Shown here piece after piece: positions 23,702 to 31,617 of a DNA stretch of 47,850 nt; within the stretch, counting starts at the first letter, position 1; each line of letters begins with the position of its first letter. Position numbers and translations under genes: made by a program. The notes under the pieces were generated by a model. It made no database searches. It was not told the DNA's origin and saw nothing but the letters and a program-made list of their open reading frames with translations. Source of the DNA: JBBDNV01 sp040877415 (GTDB lineage: Bacteria > Planctomycetota > Planctomycetia > Pirellulales > PALSA-1355); contig JBBDNV010000201.1 in NCBI GenBank assembly GCA_040877415.1, positions 1-47,850 on the forward strand, given 5' to 3'.

Positions 23702-24433
23702 CTACGGAAGGGCCGGCGGGGGCTCTTCGACCGGCTCGGCGTGCGCCGGCCGTGGGCTGACGGCCAACAGCACCGCCAGAATGCCGGTCAGGAACACGCC
23801 GTCGAACGTGCCCGCACCGCCGATCGAGGCGATCGAAGCTCCCAGGTGCGCGAGCAAACCGAGGTTCATGAGATCGGCGCCCAACAGCGTGCCCAGGCAG
23901 CCGGAAATGTACGCCAGCGGGGCGGCATGCTCGCGCGCCAGCAGCATGGCCACGACGGCCGAAACGATGGGCGGGACAAAAATCGGCACGGCGATGCCCA
24001 TCCCCTGGATCGGTTCGGCCAGATAGTGCACCACGGTCGCCACCAGCGCGGTGCCGATCAGGGCGGGAGCGTAAATCTGGTTCTTGACCATCAGGTAGAT
24101 CGACAGCACGGTGGGAATGATCGCCCCGCCCACGTTGAGCGCCAGCGTGACAGGAAATTCCTTGATCTGCGGCGCATAATAGCTGGTGCCCCAACGCCGG
24201 CCGACGAACTTGTATTCGACGGTTTGCCGGCCGGGCAGCTCGGCGATAGGAATGTTGACGTAAGCGCCGGCGAGCGACAGCAGCAGAATCAGGTACGCGG
24301 TGCGGCGGCTGATGCCGATTTTTTCGTAGGCATAGCCCAGGATGCCGATCTGGAGGATGAAGACGACCGCCGCCAACAACAGCGCCAACAGCAGGAACAA
24401 GGGGGGCAGGTGATGAAAGCTCGACAATTGCAC
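23702..24433 (-). CDS. DUF1614 membrane protein
   Basis: This 243-residue integral membrane protein matches DUF1614. Six or seven spans are visible, beginning PPLFLLLALLLAAVVFIL. Family marks are GISRRTAYLILLLSL, NIPIAELPG, a conserved NVGGAIIPTVLS segment and GCLGTLLGADLMNL near the end. Role unknown. The GTG at 24433 has GGGAG 7 bases upstream. It follows the hydrolase gene after 163 bases and is the last gene of the long left-running series. Confidence 0.88.
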   Translation of the reverse strand: MQLSSFHHLPPLFLLLALLLAAVVFILQIGILGYAYEKIGISRRTAYLILLLSLAGAYVNIPIAELPGRQTVEYKFVGRRWGTSYYAPQIKEFPVTLALNVGGAIIPTVLSIYLMVKNQIYAPALIGTALVATVVHYLAEPIQGMGIAVPIFVPPIVSAVVAMLLAREHAAPLAYISGCLGTLLGADLMNLGLLAHLGASIASIGGAGTFDGVFLTGILAVLLAVSPRPAHAEPVEEPPPALP

Positions 24434-24596
24434 GCATCGGCTCCCGGAAGAAAAACCGCTGGCTGGTTCCGTGGCCCAGTCCGCAACGCCCCCTTAACGA
24501 TAAGCCCGGCGGCCCGCCGCGAACAGGGGACTCTGGTGCGCCTGTTGCCGCCACTCTAAGCAGCAAGGCCGACGCGGCCGCCAGTACCCCGGCCCG

Positions 24597-25637
24597 TCAG
24601 GAATGTGCCGCCGCCCGAGTGGGCGAAACCCGTCGGCCTGCGGCCAGCACCCAGTCGACCACGCGCCAGTCCATCCAGCGGCGATCGGCATCGGTGCCCC
24701 CGCGGCCGACAAACCCAAGGTGGCCGCCGTGATCGCTCATGTGCAAGCGCACGGCCGGCGGCAGGCTCGCGCCCGCCAGCGGCTCCGGAGGAATCATCGG
24801 ATCGTCGCGCGCCGATACGATCAGCGTGGGCAGCCGGATATTGGGCAATAGCGGCAAGGAACTGGCCAGCGCGTAGTAGTTGTCGGCCGTGCCGAAGCCG
24901 CAAACCACCGCGGTAAACGCATTGTCGAACTCCCACAACGTGCGCGGCGGCCGCGCAAACCGCACCGTCGCCGCATCGGGCGATGCCCGCAGGTGATCCT
25001 CGATCTGCCGCAAAAGCAGACCGACAAAATAGCGATCGTAGACGCGGTTTTCCCGCTTTTGAATCTGCCGGGAACATGCGGCCAGGTCCACCGGCGGGCA
25101 AACCGCCATGGCGCTGTCCAGTTGGCCGCACGGCCGGTCCGCCAGCTCGCCGGCCAGCTTGAGCGTTATGTTGCCGCCCAACGAAAACCCGACCAGCGTT
25201 ACCGGCGAATCGGGCGCGATTCGCGCTAGCGCCAATAGGGCCGCGGCGGCGTCCTCGGAACGGCCGCTGTGATAGGGCAATCGCGACAGCCCCGCCCCCG
25301 CCCCGCAGCCGCGCAGGTCCATCCGAAAGGCGCGGACCCCGCGCGCGCCGAGCTTGTGGGCAATCCTTTGCACGTATCGGCTTTCGTGGCAGCCGGCCAG
25401 GCCGTGGATCAACAGCGCCGCGCGATCGCCGCTCCGCCAGCCGCTCGGGCAATCGTCGTGCAGAACAATCGCGTCGCCGTCGGCCAGCGCCACGCGATGC
25501 CGCCGGGCCCGATAAGGATAGCGGCGGCCCGGCAGAAAAGCTCCCGCCACGGTTTGCGCGTGACCGCTTCGCAGCCAGGGATGCGGTCGAAACGGCGGAA
25601 ACGGGCCACTCACGGTGCACTCCAACCGCTCGATCAA
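24597..25637 (-). CDS. YheT-type alpha/beta hydrolase
   Basis: This 346-residue cytoplasmic hydrolase is of the YheT/ABHD1-3 group, esterases of uncertain substrate. It opens with PFRPHPWLRSGHAQT, the group's N-terminal mark. The oxyanion-side LIHGLAG is at 76-82 and the nucleophile elbow GFSLGGN places Ser152; an Asp in VSARDDPMIPP and a His in DHGGHLGF near the end complete the triad. It begins with TTG overlapping the previous stop (TTGA), which suggests translational coupling, a rare start that could instead be an unseen internal ATG. Confidence 0.88.
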   Translation of the reverse strand: MIERLECTVSGPFPPFRPHPWLRSGHAQTVAGAFLPGRRYPYRARRHRVALADGDAIVLHDDCPSGWRSGDRAALLIHGLAGCHESRYVQRIAHKLGARGVRAFRMDLRGCGAGAGLSRLPYHSGRSEDAAAALLALARIAPDSPVTLVGFSLGGNITLKLAGELADRPCGQLDSAMAVCPPVDLAACSRQIQKRENRVYDRYFVGLLLRQIEDHLRASPDAATVRFARPPRTLWEFDNAFTAVVCGFGTADNYYALASSLPLLPNIRLPTLIVSARDDPMIPPEPLAGASLPPAVRLHMSDHGGHLGFVGRGGTDADRRWMDWRVVDWVLAAGRRVSPTRAAAHS

Positions 25638-27247
25638 CGATTAATGATGACGGGCGCCGGCGCAAAAACACCGGGCGCCACCACCCGGCCGCGGACGGCC
25701 CCGGCCCTGGCGTCGGGCGTCTGTTGTTGGTTCAGCAGAATCCGTTCCGCGCGGATCACGATCTCCAGATCGGCGTGATTCAGCACTTGGTTCAGGGCGC
25801 CAAAGGCCAGCGGACCAAGTTCCACAAGCCGCTTTTGGGCGGCTTCTCGCACCGCGAACTTCGCATCCCCCAATTGCGCGACGAGCTTCTCGACCTCGTC
25901 GCCCAACCGCGGGTCGGCGTTGCGCACGACCACCATGGCCACGCGCACCGTCCGGGTGGGCATGGGAAAGATCGAAAGCGGGAGCTTCTCATCGATGGCG
26001 GCCGGATCAAGCCTGCAGGCGACCACCAGCGCTTCATCCTCGAAGAACAACGAACCGTAATGATCGACGAACAGCTTGATCTCGCTCGGCGCAAGCCCGG
26101 CCTTGGCCAGGCGATCCGAGAGCGATTGCGTCGTCTTAGCGGCGGCGTCCGGCGAATCGGCGGCGAGCGGCGGACAGAGCGTGACCTCGACGCCGGGCGC
26201 CGGCTTCGGGGCAGTCAAACCGCCGAAGAGCCCCGTGCCGGCCGGCTTGTCCGGTGCCGCGGCCGGTTCCTTGGCGGCACCTGCGTCGACCGGCTGCAGT
26301 TCCGCCGGTACCGGCACTGCCCCAGCAGCAGGATCCGCTGCTTTGGCGGCTGGCGCTTGTTTGGCCAAAGCGTCCGCGATACGCGCTCGTTCGGCCGCGA
26401 TTTGCGCGAGCCGCTGGGCGGCGTCTTTGGCTTCGGCGTCTTTGGTTGCGGCGGCGGCACGAGCCCTGGTTGGGGCGTCGCTGAATAGATTCAAGGGAGG
26501 CTTGGCACTTTTCGGTGGCGGCTGACCTTCCTGCGGCGCGGCCTCTGGCGCGGACGGCTCGCTCTTGGGAAGCACGTCGATCCACGCCACGCGGCATCCC
26601 TCGGGCGTAGCGCGCGCGACCAATACATCGTACAACGTCGCGCCGCTCGTGTTGATCACTACGAATTTGTCCGGGCCGCCTTCCAGCCGGACGGGCGCGT
26701 CCAGCTTCAACTCGACATCGTAGGCCAGAAACCGCTCCGAACGTGCTCCGCGCTTGACGTACAGCGCGTCGCCTTCGCGCGCCTTCGCGATCCAATCGTC
26801 GCTGTCGGCGAACACCAGTTCCGTTTCATCCTCGATTTTTTCGACCAGGCTGTAAGGCGGCATGCCGGACCACCGCAGACGATTGGGCAAGCTGTCCCCC
26901 GGCGGCCAGTGCGCGAGAAAACTGCCCGCGTTGGTTCGCAGGTCGACGTCCACTCCGGCCGCCCCCCGGCCGTGGAAAGTGAGCAGGTTGATCGGCGCGA
27001 CGCGGCGCGTCGCGAGCGACGACTGCACGGAGCGCACCGAATTGACCGTCACCGGCAGGGCCGACGGATGGGCGGATCGCGAATTGGCCATTTTGCCGTC
27101 CGGATCGATGATCCACAACGAAACGTCGTGAACCTCGAGCCCCTCGCCGGGGTCCGCGGCGCGCAAAACGGCGGCCTGCGCCAAAAGCGCCGCGCCGGCG
27201 ATTGCCCCTAGAAGCCGAATTCTGCGTAGCCGATCGTTGCTTGGCAT
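25634..27247 (-). CDS. secreted hypothetical protein with C-terminal HEAT-like segment
   Basis: This 537-residue protein has a signal peptide (LLGAIAGAALLAQAAVLRA). The first 220 residues form a beta-rich domain of unknown kind (WIIDPDGKMANSRSAHPSALPV and further strands). A long Ala/Lys/Pro linker follows (residues 240-340, probably a coiled or disordered tether). The C-terminal 120 residues include LSIFPMPTRTVRVAMVVVRNAD and a HEAT-like helix pair (KFAVREAAQKRLVELG, then LEIVIRAERILL). It lies 17 bases after the NPCBM gene. No function can be given. Confidence 0.75.
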   Translation of the reverse strand: MPSNDRLRRIRLLGAIAGAALLAQAAVLRAADPGEGLEVHDVSLWIIDPDGKMANSRSAHPSALPVTVNSVRSVQSSLATRRVAPINLLTFHGRGAAGVDVDLRTNAGSFLAHWPPGDSLPNRLRWSGMPPYSLVEKIEDETELVFADSDDWIAKAREGDALYVKRGARSERFLAYDVELKLDAPVRLEGGPDKFVVINTSGATLYDVLVARATPEGCRVAWIDVLPKSEPSAPEAAPQEGQPPPKSAKPPLNLFSDAPTRARAAAATKDAEAKDAAQRLAQIAAERARIADALAKQAPAAKAADPAAGAVPVPAELQPVDAGAAKEPAAAPDKPAGTGLFGGLTAPKPAPGVEVTLCPPLAADSPDAAAKTTQSLSDRLAKAGLAPSEIKLFVDHYGSLFFEDEALVVACRLDPAAIDEKLPLSIFPMPTRTVRVAMVVVRNADPRLGDEVEKLVAQLGDAKFAVREAAQKRLVELGPLAFGALNQVLNHADLEIVIRAERILLNQQQTPDARAGAVRGRVVAPGVFAPAPVIINR

Positions 27248-27264
27248 CTCAGTACCTCATCCTG

Positions 27265-28914
27265 TTACTTTCCCTCCGCGCGGAACAGCCGCGGATCGGC
27301 CCACAAGATGCGGTCGCCGACGTCCGCGGCCTGGCCGAAATCGACTTCCAGCGACATTTGCCTGGCGTCCTTGACGGAGACCTCGACGGTGAGCGGATCC
27401 TGATCCGCGCGAAAGTCCGCTTGCGCGAATTCCTCCCGCCCGTCGACCAGCACGCGGCAGCCGACGCGTCCGCGCGTGCCGGCGCTGTCGTCGAAGCCGA
27501 GCGTGGCCTTGAATTTGTCGTACTGCCCGTCGAGCGCGTAAGTCAACACCGAGCGCGAATGCACGGCCAGCGAGCGCCCGGGTGTCTTGCCCCGCAGCCT
27601 GGGCGGCTCGCCGTCAAAACCCGCGTCGCGGCGCCACGAAATCACGCGGCCGAAATAAGGCACTTCTTCCACGGCGATCGGCTCGAGGTCCGGCAGGAAA
27701 GTCACGCGGCCGCCGCGCACGCGGATCTGTTTCACTAGGTCGGCGGGAACCGTGACGCGCGCATTCCAGGCCGTTTCGATCTCCAGCTTCCCGTCGTCGA
27801 AGCCGACCCACTTGCCGGTCATCACGTCGTCCGAGGCGAACACGAATAGCTGCACGGCGCCGGCAATTTTTGGCGGGGGCGGGTGCGCGGCAAAGACGAC
27901 GCCCAGCACCCGCTCGCGATTGATCGCGCGGTCCTCGCCCTCGTACCGCACGTTGAGCTTGCCGTCGGCCAGGTCTCGCAGGACGGCTTGAATGTAGGTC
28001 ATCGTCTTGTCCTGCGCGACAACGAGCACGACGTCCTGGCCGACCGGGGCGGCCAGGTGCTTGTCGAACTCGGCCCTAGCGCCGTCGGGCGCGGGATTGC
28101 CGAACCAGACGCCCCCGGCTCGCAACAGCGGAATTTGGACGTCGGCCTTCCACTTCGTGCCCAGCGTGAGCGACTCGGAATTCATCGCCACCAGCTCGCC
28201 GCGCAAGCGTCCGGAATCGGACAGGTAGACTTCCGCGACATCGCTTCCGCTCCCGTCGCCGTCGGACTCGACCGCGGTGGTTCCGGCGCGGACGCCGCGA
28301 TCGACCTTGCGCCCGTCGCTGGTGTTGGTCGTCGCCGTGACGCTCGCCTTGGTGATGATTCCGTCGTTGTAGGTGTACGTGACGTCGAATTTCTGGCCGA
28401 AGCTGTCGATCGACGCCGGCTCGACGTACAGTTCCGCCTCGGGCGCCAGATCGGTTCTGGCGATCGCCAACCGCCAGTGGGGAGACTGCGACGTGTCGAA
28501 CCGCCAGACGCGAAGCTGTCCGGGAAAGCGGCACACGACGGTGATCTGCCTGAGCCCGGCCGGGCGGAGGTTGACGGCGTGCAAATGCAGGTCCTGAACG
28601 CCGTTGCCGCCGCTGGCGCCGCCGACCTGCACCAGGTCGTGGTTGTCCTGGCCGATCCAGACGAGGTCGGATCCACCGGCCACGGTCGTCAAGGTCTGTC
28701 CCACGTCAATGCGCGCCACGTCGGCCAGCGCCAGAGTGCGCGGCGGTTCGGTCGCCAACTGGAGTTGGCCGTCATCGAGGCCGGTGATCCGCGTGCTGAT
28801 CTCCTCGTCGTCGGCGGTCGTAACGACCGCTTGCAGGCCCTTGGCCGGTTTTTCCCGCGCGGCGACAGCCAGCGCGGCGACGGCAACCAGTCCAAACGCG
28901 AAACGGCGTGACAT
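27265..28914 (-). CDS. secreted protein with C-terminal NPCBM domain
   Basis: This protein of 549 residues has a signal peptide (MSRRFAFGLVAVAALAVAA) and ends in an NPCBM/NEW2 carbohydrate-binding module: RSVLTYALDGQYDKFKATLGFDD, then GRVGCRVLVDG and MSLEVDFGQAADVGDRILWADPRL (each only part of the domain). The middle has repeated SH3-like strands with LRGELVAMNSESLTLGT and DGKLNVRYEGED. I chose ATG 28914; an ATG at 28926 overlapping the upstream stop (ATGA) would couple translation and is a fair alternative. It probably binds glycan at the cell surface. Confidence 0.8.
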   Translation of the reverse strand: MSRRFAFGLVAVAALAVAAREKPAKGLQAVVTTADDEEISTRITGLDDGQLQLATEPPRTLALADVARIDVGQTLTTVAGGSDLVWIGQDNHDLVQVGGASGGNGVQDLHLHAVNLRPAGLRQITVVCRFPGQLRVWRFDTSQSPHWRLAIARTDLAPEAELYVEPASIDSFGQKFDVTYTYNDGIITKASVTATTNTSDGRKVDRGVRAGTTAVESDGDGSGSDVAEVYLSDSGRLRGELVAMNSESLTLGTKWKADVQIPLLRAGGVWFGNPAPDGARAEFDKHLAAPVGQDVVLVVAQDKTMTYIQAVLRDLADGKLNVRYEGEDRAINRERVLGVVFAAHPPPPKIAGAVQLFVFASDDVMTGKWVGFDDGKLEIETAWNARVTVPADLVKQIRVRGGRVTFLPDLEPIAVEEVPYFGRVISWRRDAGFDGEPPRLRGKTPGRSLAVHSRSVLTYALDGQYDKFKATLGFDDSAGTRGRVGCRVLVDGREEFAQADFRADQDPLTVEVSVKDARQMSLEVDFGQAADVGDRILWADPRLFRAEGK

Positions 28915-28922
28915 GACGAGGC

Positions 28923-29474
28923 TCATTCCGCGCTTGGTTTTTCTGCCCGGTCCCCTTGGGCCGCGGGGGCGGCGGCCGGTTCCTCGTCGGACGGTTCGCC
29001 CCTCGGCCGTTCTTCCGCCAGGCCGCGGAAGTACCGTTCCAGCAACTGTTGATAGTGCGGCGGGAACCCCTCGGTCATCGATTGCAGGATCTCCTCGCGC
29101 TTGTGCGCAGGCAATTGTCCCCAACCGCGACCCTGCCGATTGGGGTCGTGCAGCGCGCCCGTGCCGCCCGGGCCGGCCTTGACGATCGAATCTTCGAGAG
29201 GCTTGTCGGGATTGGCACCGGCCCGCCCACCCATTTGTTGCCGCCGCTGTTCGAAGATCTTGATCAGGGCGTCCAGCTTGTCGATGGCGTCCTGTTGTTT
29301 CTGCTGCGTCGGGCTGTCGGTGAGGGTTTTTGCCAGCCGGCCACCGGCGACTTGCATGTCGACGATCACGCCGTCGAGCGGCGTCAATTCAAACTCGTCC
29401 TGGGCAAATGCCCCAGGGGCGGCCAACGCGGCCATGGCAAGCGCCATCACGAGTGATCGAAGCGGCGTTTTCAT
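28923..29474 (-). CDS. secreted helical hypothetical protein
   Basis: This 183-residue exported protein has a signal peptide (MKTPLRSLVMALAMAALAA, cleavage after GAFAQ). The mature part contains a helix with a DAIDKLDALIKIFEQRRQQM core, a Gly-rich turn, and a second segment GWGQLPAHKREEILQS followed by HYQQLLERYFRGLAEE. The latter pattern (P-x-K-R-E-x-I-x-Q ... P-x-x-Y-x-x-x-L-x-x-Y-F-x-x-L-A) is common in planctomycete VWA clusters, as a partner of unknown function. The tail is acidic and Ala-rich. AAGGA precedes the ATG. Confidence 0.8.
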   Translation of the reverse strand: MKTPLRSLVMALAMAALAAPGAFAQDEFELTPLDGVIVDMQVAGGRLAKTLTDSPTQQKQQDAIDKLDALIKIFEQRRQQMGGRAGANPDKPLEDSIVKAGPGGTGALHDPNRQGRGWGQLPAHKREEILQSMTEGFPPHYQQLLERYFRGLAEERPRGEPSDEEPAAAPAAQGDRAEKPSAE

Positions 29475-29518
29475 GATCGGATTCCTTGGGCGGCTTGGAA
29501 CGTCAAGCTTTGGGTCAA

Positions 29519-31426
29519 CTACTCGGGTTGGGGTAATTCGTCGCCCCGTTCGACCGCCAACAGCTCGGTGGCCTCCTTGATGTCGGACTGCCGGCCTTCG
29601 AGCTGTTCGATGCGGCGGCGCATCTCGGCCGACAGCGAGGTATCGGCGGCCCGCCTGGCGTCGACCTGGACCGTGTTTTCGCGAACGCGCGTTTCAAGCA
29701 GCCGGAGCATTCTCAATTCGGAAACGATGCGGTTGAGCTCCTTGCGCAGCTCCTGGGGCGAATTGCCGGCGCGGCGGCGCCCCTGGCGGCTGTTGGCATC
29801 GGACATTTCGGAAACGATTTCGAGCATGGCCTTCAGGTCGGCTTCGATTTGCTTCTCGGCTTTGATGACGTCGCTCGACGCGTCACCCGCGGCCAGCGAC
29901 GCCTCGACGACTTCGGTGGCGTCGCGCACGGCGGCCAGCGCCGCGGGCAGCGCGATGCCGAATTCGGTCTCCTCGACGATGTTGATCAATTCCTGCGCCG
30001 CGGCCGTGATCTTTTCCTCGCGCTTGGCCAGCGACGCGAGCGCGACCAGGGCCTCGCGCGAGCCTCTCTTCACGCCCGCAGCGAGCGCCTCGGTGCGCTC
30101 TCGAACGGCCGTCTGCATTTCGAGCATCAGCGTCAATCCATCCATGACGCGCTTCTTGACTTCGGCCCGCAGTTGACGAGCCAGCCGCTCGGCCTCCTCG
30201 GCCAGCAATTCCTTGGCGTATTTGAGCGACGAGAGGGCCTTTTTCTGTTCGCCGTTGCCCGGTCCGCCCTGGCAGTTTCCGAACGCGCCTTCGGCGCCCC
30301 CCATGCAACTGCCGGCGCGCAACAGCTCGGCCAAGGCGGCCGTGCCGTTGGAACCCAACTGGCGCGTCATTTCACTCACCTGGTCGTTGGCGCCGCGGTT
30401 GGCCTCTTGATCCTTGCGCATGGCCTCGAACTTTTCCTTGGCCAGCGCCTGCTGGGCTTCGGCTTCCTGCCGGGCGACTTCTTTCAGCTCCTTCTTGAGC
30501 TCGGCGAGCGCTTTTTCCATCGGCGGCTGCGCTTCGGCCGGCGCGGTTTTCGCCAGAGCGTCGACGGCCGATTGCATGTCCCCGGCGGCGCCGACCAGGT
30601 TCTTGGACTTCGCCCCGTCCACGAGCTCATCGGCCAGCGCCTGGGTGTCTTTGCGCGTGGCCTCTTGCTCCTTGCCGAGCTTGTCGACCTCGCCGCGCTC
30701 GGGTTCGCTCAGGTTTTCCTGCCTGGCCAGCGGGGTGTTCTTTTCGACGTGTTCGGTCTGCCGTTTGACGAGCTCTTCCAGGGCCGCTTTGCGCTTGGCA
30801 AGCGATGCCAGCTTCTTCTCCATTTCGGCCGCCTTCTGGGAAGTCTTTTCCTCGCGGCTTTCCTCCTTGATCACAAGGTCGAGCGCGCGGAGGGTTTCGC
30901 GAATCTGCTTCAAGCGCTCCAGGCGCATTTCGAAATCCAGATCAGTCGACAGCAGCATCTGCTGCAAGCGTTCGAGCTTGGCCACGAGCTGCTTCTGCTC
31001 CTCGACGGCCCCCTTGAGGCTCAACGAAGCCAGCGCTTTTCGCACTTCCTGCATCTGGTGCAGGATCAATTCCTGGCGGGCGAATTTCCAGCCGATGATC
31101 AGCCGCGACGAGTTTTCCGGCTCGAGCTTCTTCAAAGCCTCCGACAGGCGGAACATCCGCTGCTCCAGCTCCGACATGTCTTCATGCACCTGCTGCTCGC
31201 GGAAGCTAAGCTGCTCGGCGATCGTCACCTCGCGGTCACGGCGCTGACCCAACCCGGCGGTGGCGTCTTTCTTCTGTTCGGACGCGCCTGGCTTTGGGGC
31301 CTCCTTGGTCGTGGTCTGGTTTTCAGTCGTAGAATTGAATTCCTGGGCCCCCGCAGGGCGCCCGCCAAAAGGCAGGACGACCGCACAGGCCACCGCCGCA
31401 ACCAGCCATCGTCTGCTGCCCTTCAT
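29519..31426 (-). CDS. large secreted coiled-coil protein
   Basis: This 635-residue protein has a signal peptide (WLVAAVACAVVLPFGGRPAGA) and then is almost entirely alpha-helical. Long heptad-rich segments cover residues 60-260 (EEQKQLVAKLERLQQML and the like) and 290-600, with a Gly/Cys-containing break (SCMGGAEGAFGNCQGG) near residue 390 that could form a disulfide. I chose ATG 31426 with AAGGAG 7 bases upstream. With the 739-residue membrane protein upstream of it, it probably makes part of an envelope scaffold fed by the MoxR/VWA machine. Confidence 0.82.
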   Translation of the reverse strand: MKGSRRWLVAAVACAVVLPFGGRPAGAQEFNSTTENQTTTKEAPKPGASEQKKDATAGLGQRRDREVTIAEQLSFREQQVHEDMSELEQRMFRLSEALKKLEPENSSRLIIGWKFARQELILHQMQEVRKALASLSLKGAVEEQKQLVAKLERLQQMLLSTDLDFEMRLERLKQIRETLRALDLVIKEESREEKTSQKAAEMEKKLASLAKRKAALEELVKRQTEHVEKNTPLARQENLSEPERGEVDKLGKEQEATRKDTQALADELVDGAKSKNLVGAAGDMQSAVDALAKTAPAEAQPPMEKALAELKKELKEVARQEAEAQQALAKEKFEAMRKDQEANRGANDQVSEMTRQLGSNGTAALAELLRAGSCMGGAEGAFGNCQGGPGNGEQKKALSSLKYAKELLAEEAERLARQLRAEVKKRVMDGLTLMLEMQTAVRERTEALAAGVKRGSREALVALASLAKREEKITAAAQELINIVEETEFGIALPAALAAVRDATEVVEASLAAGDASSDVIKAEKQIEADLKAMLEIVSEMSDANSRQGRRRAGNSPQELRKELNRIVSELRMLRLLETRVRENTVQVDARRAADTSLSAEMRRRIEQLEGRQSDIKEATELLAVERGDELPQPE

Positions 31427-31617
31427 CGGTATGCTCCTTGTGTACTGGCACGAATGGGGGCCGATTTGCCCGACCCGGGCCCTCCCAGCTTTGTAGGGTA
31501 ACCGGGCGAAATCGTCAATAAAAGTCAAAGGAAAGGGTCAAAACGCCTCCGCCGCGACGATTTCCAGGCCGCCAGCGGCCTCGAACGCCCCTGCTACTTA
31601 CCGCGAGCGGACGGGAA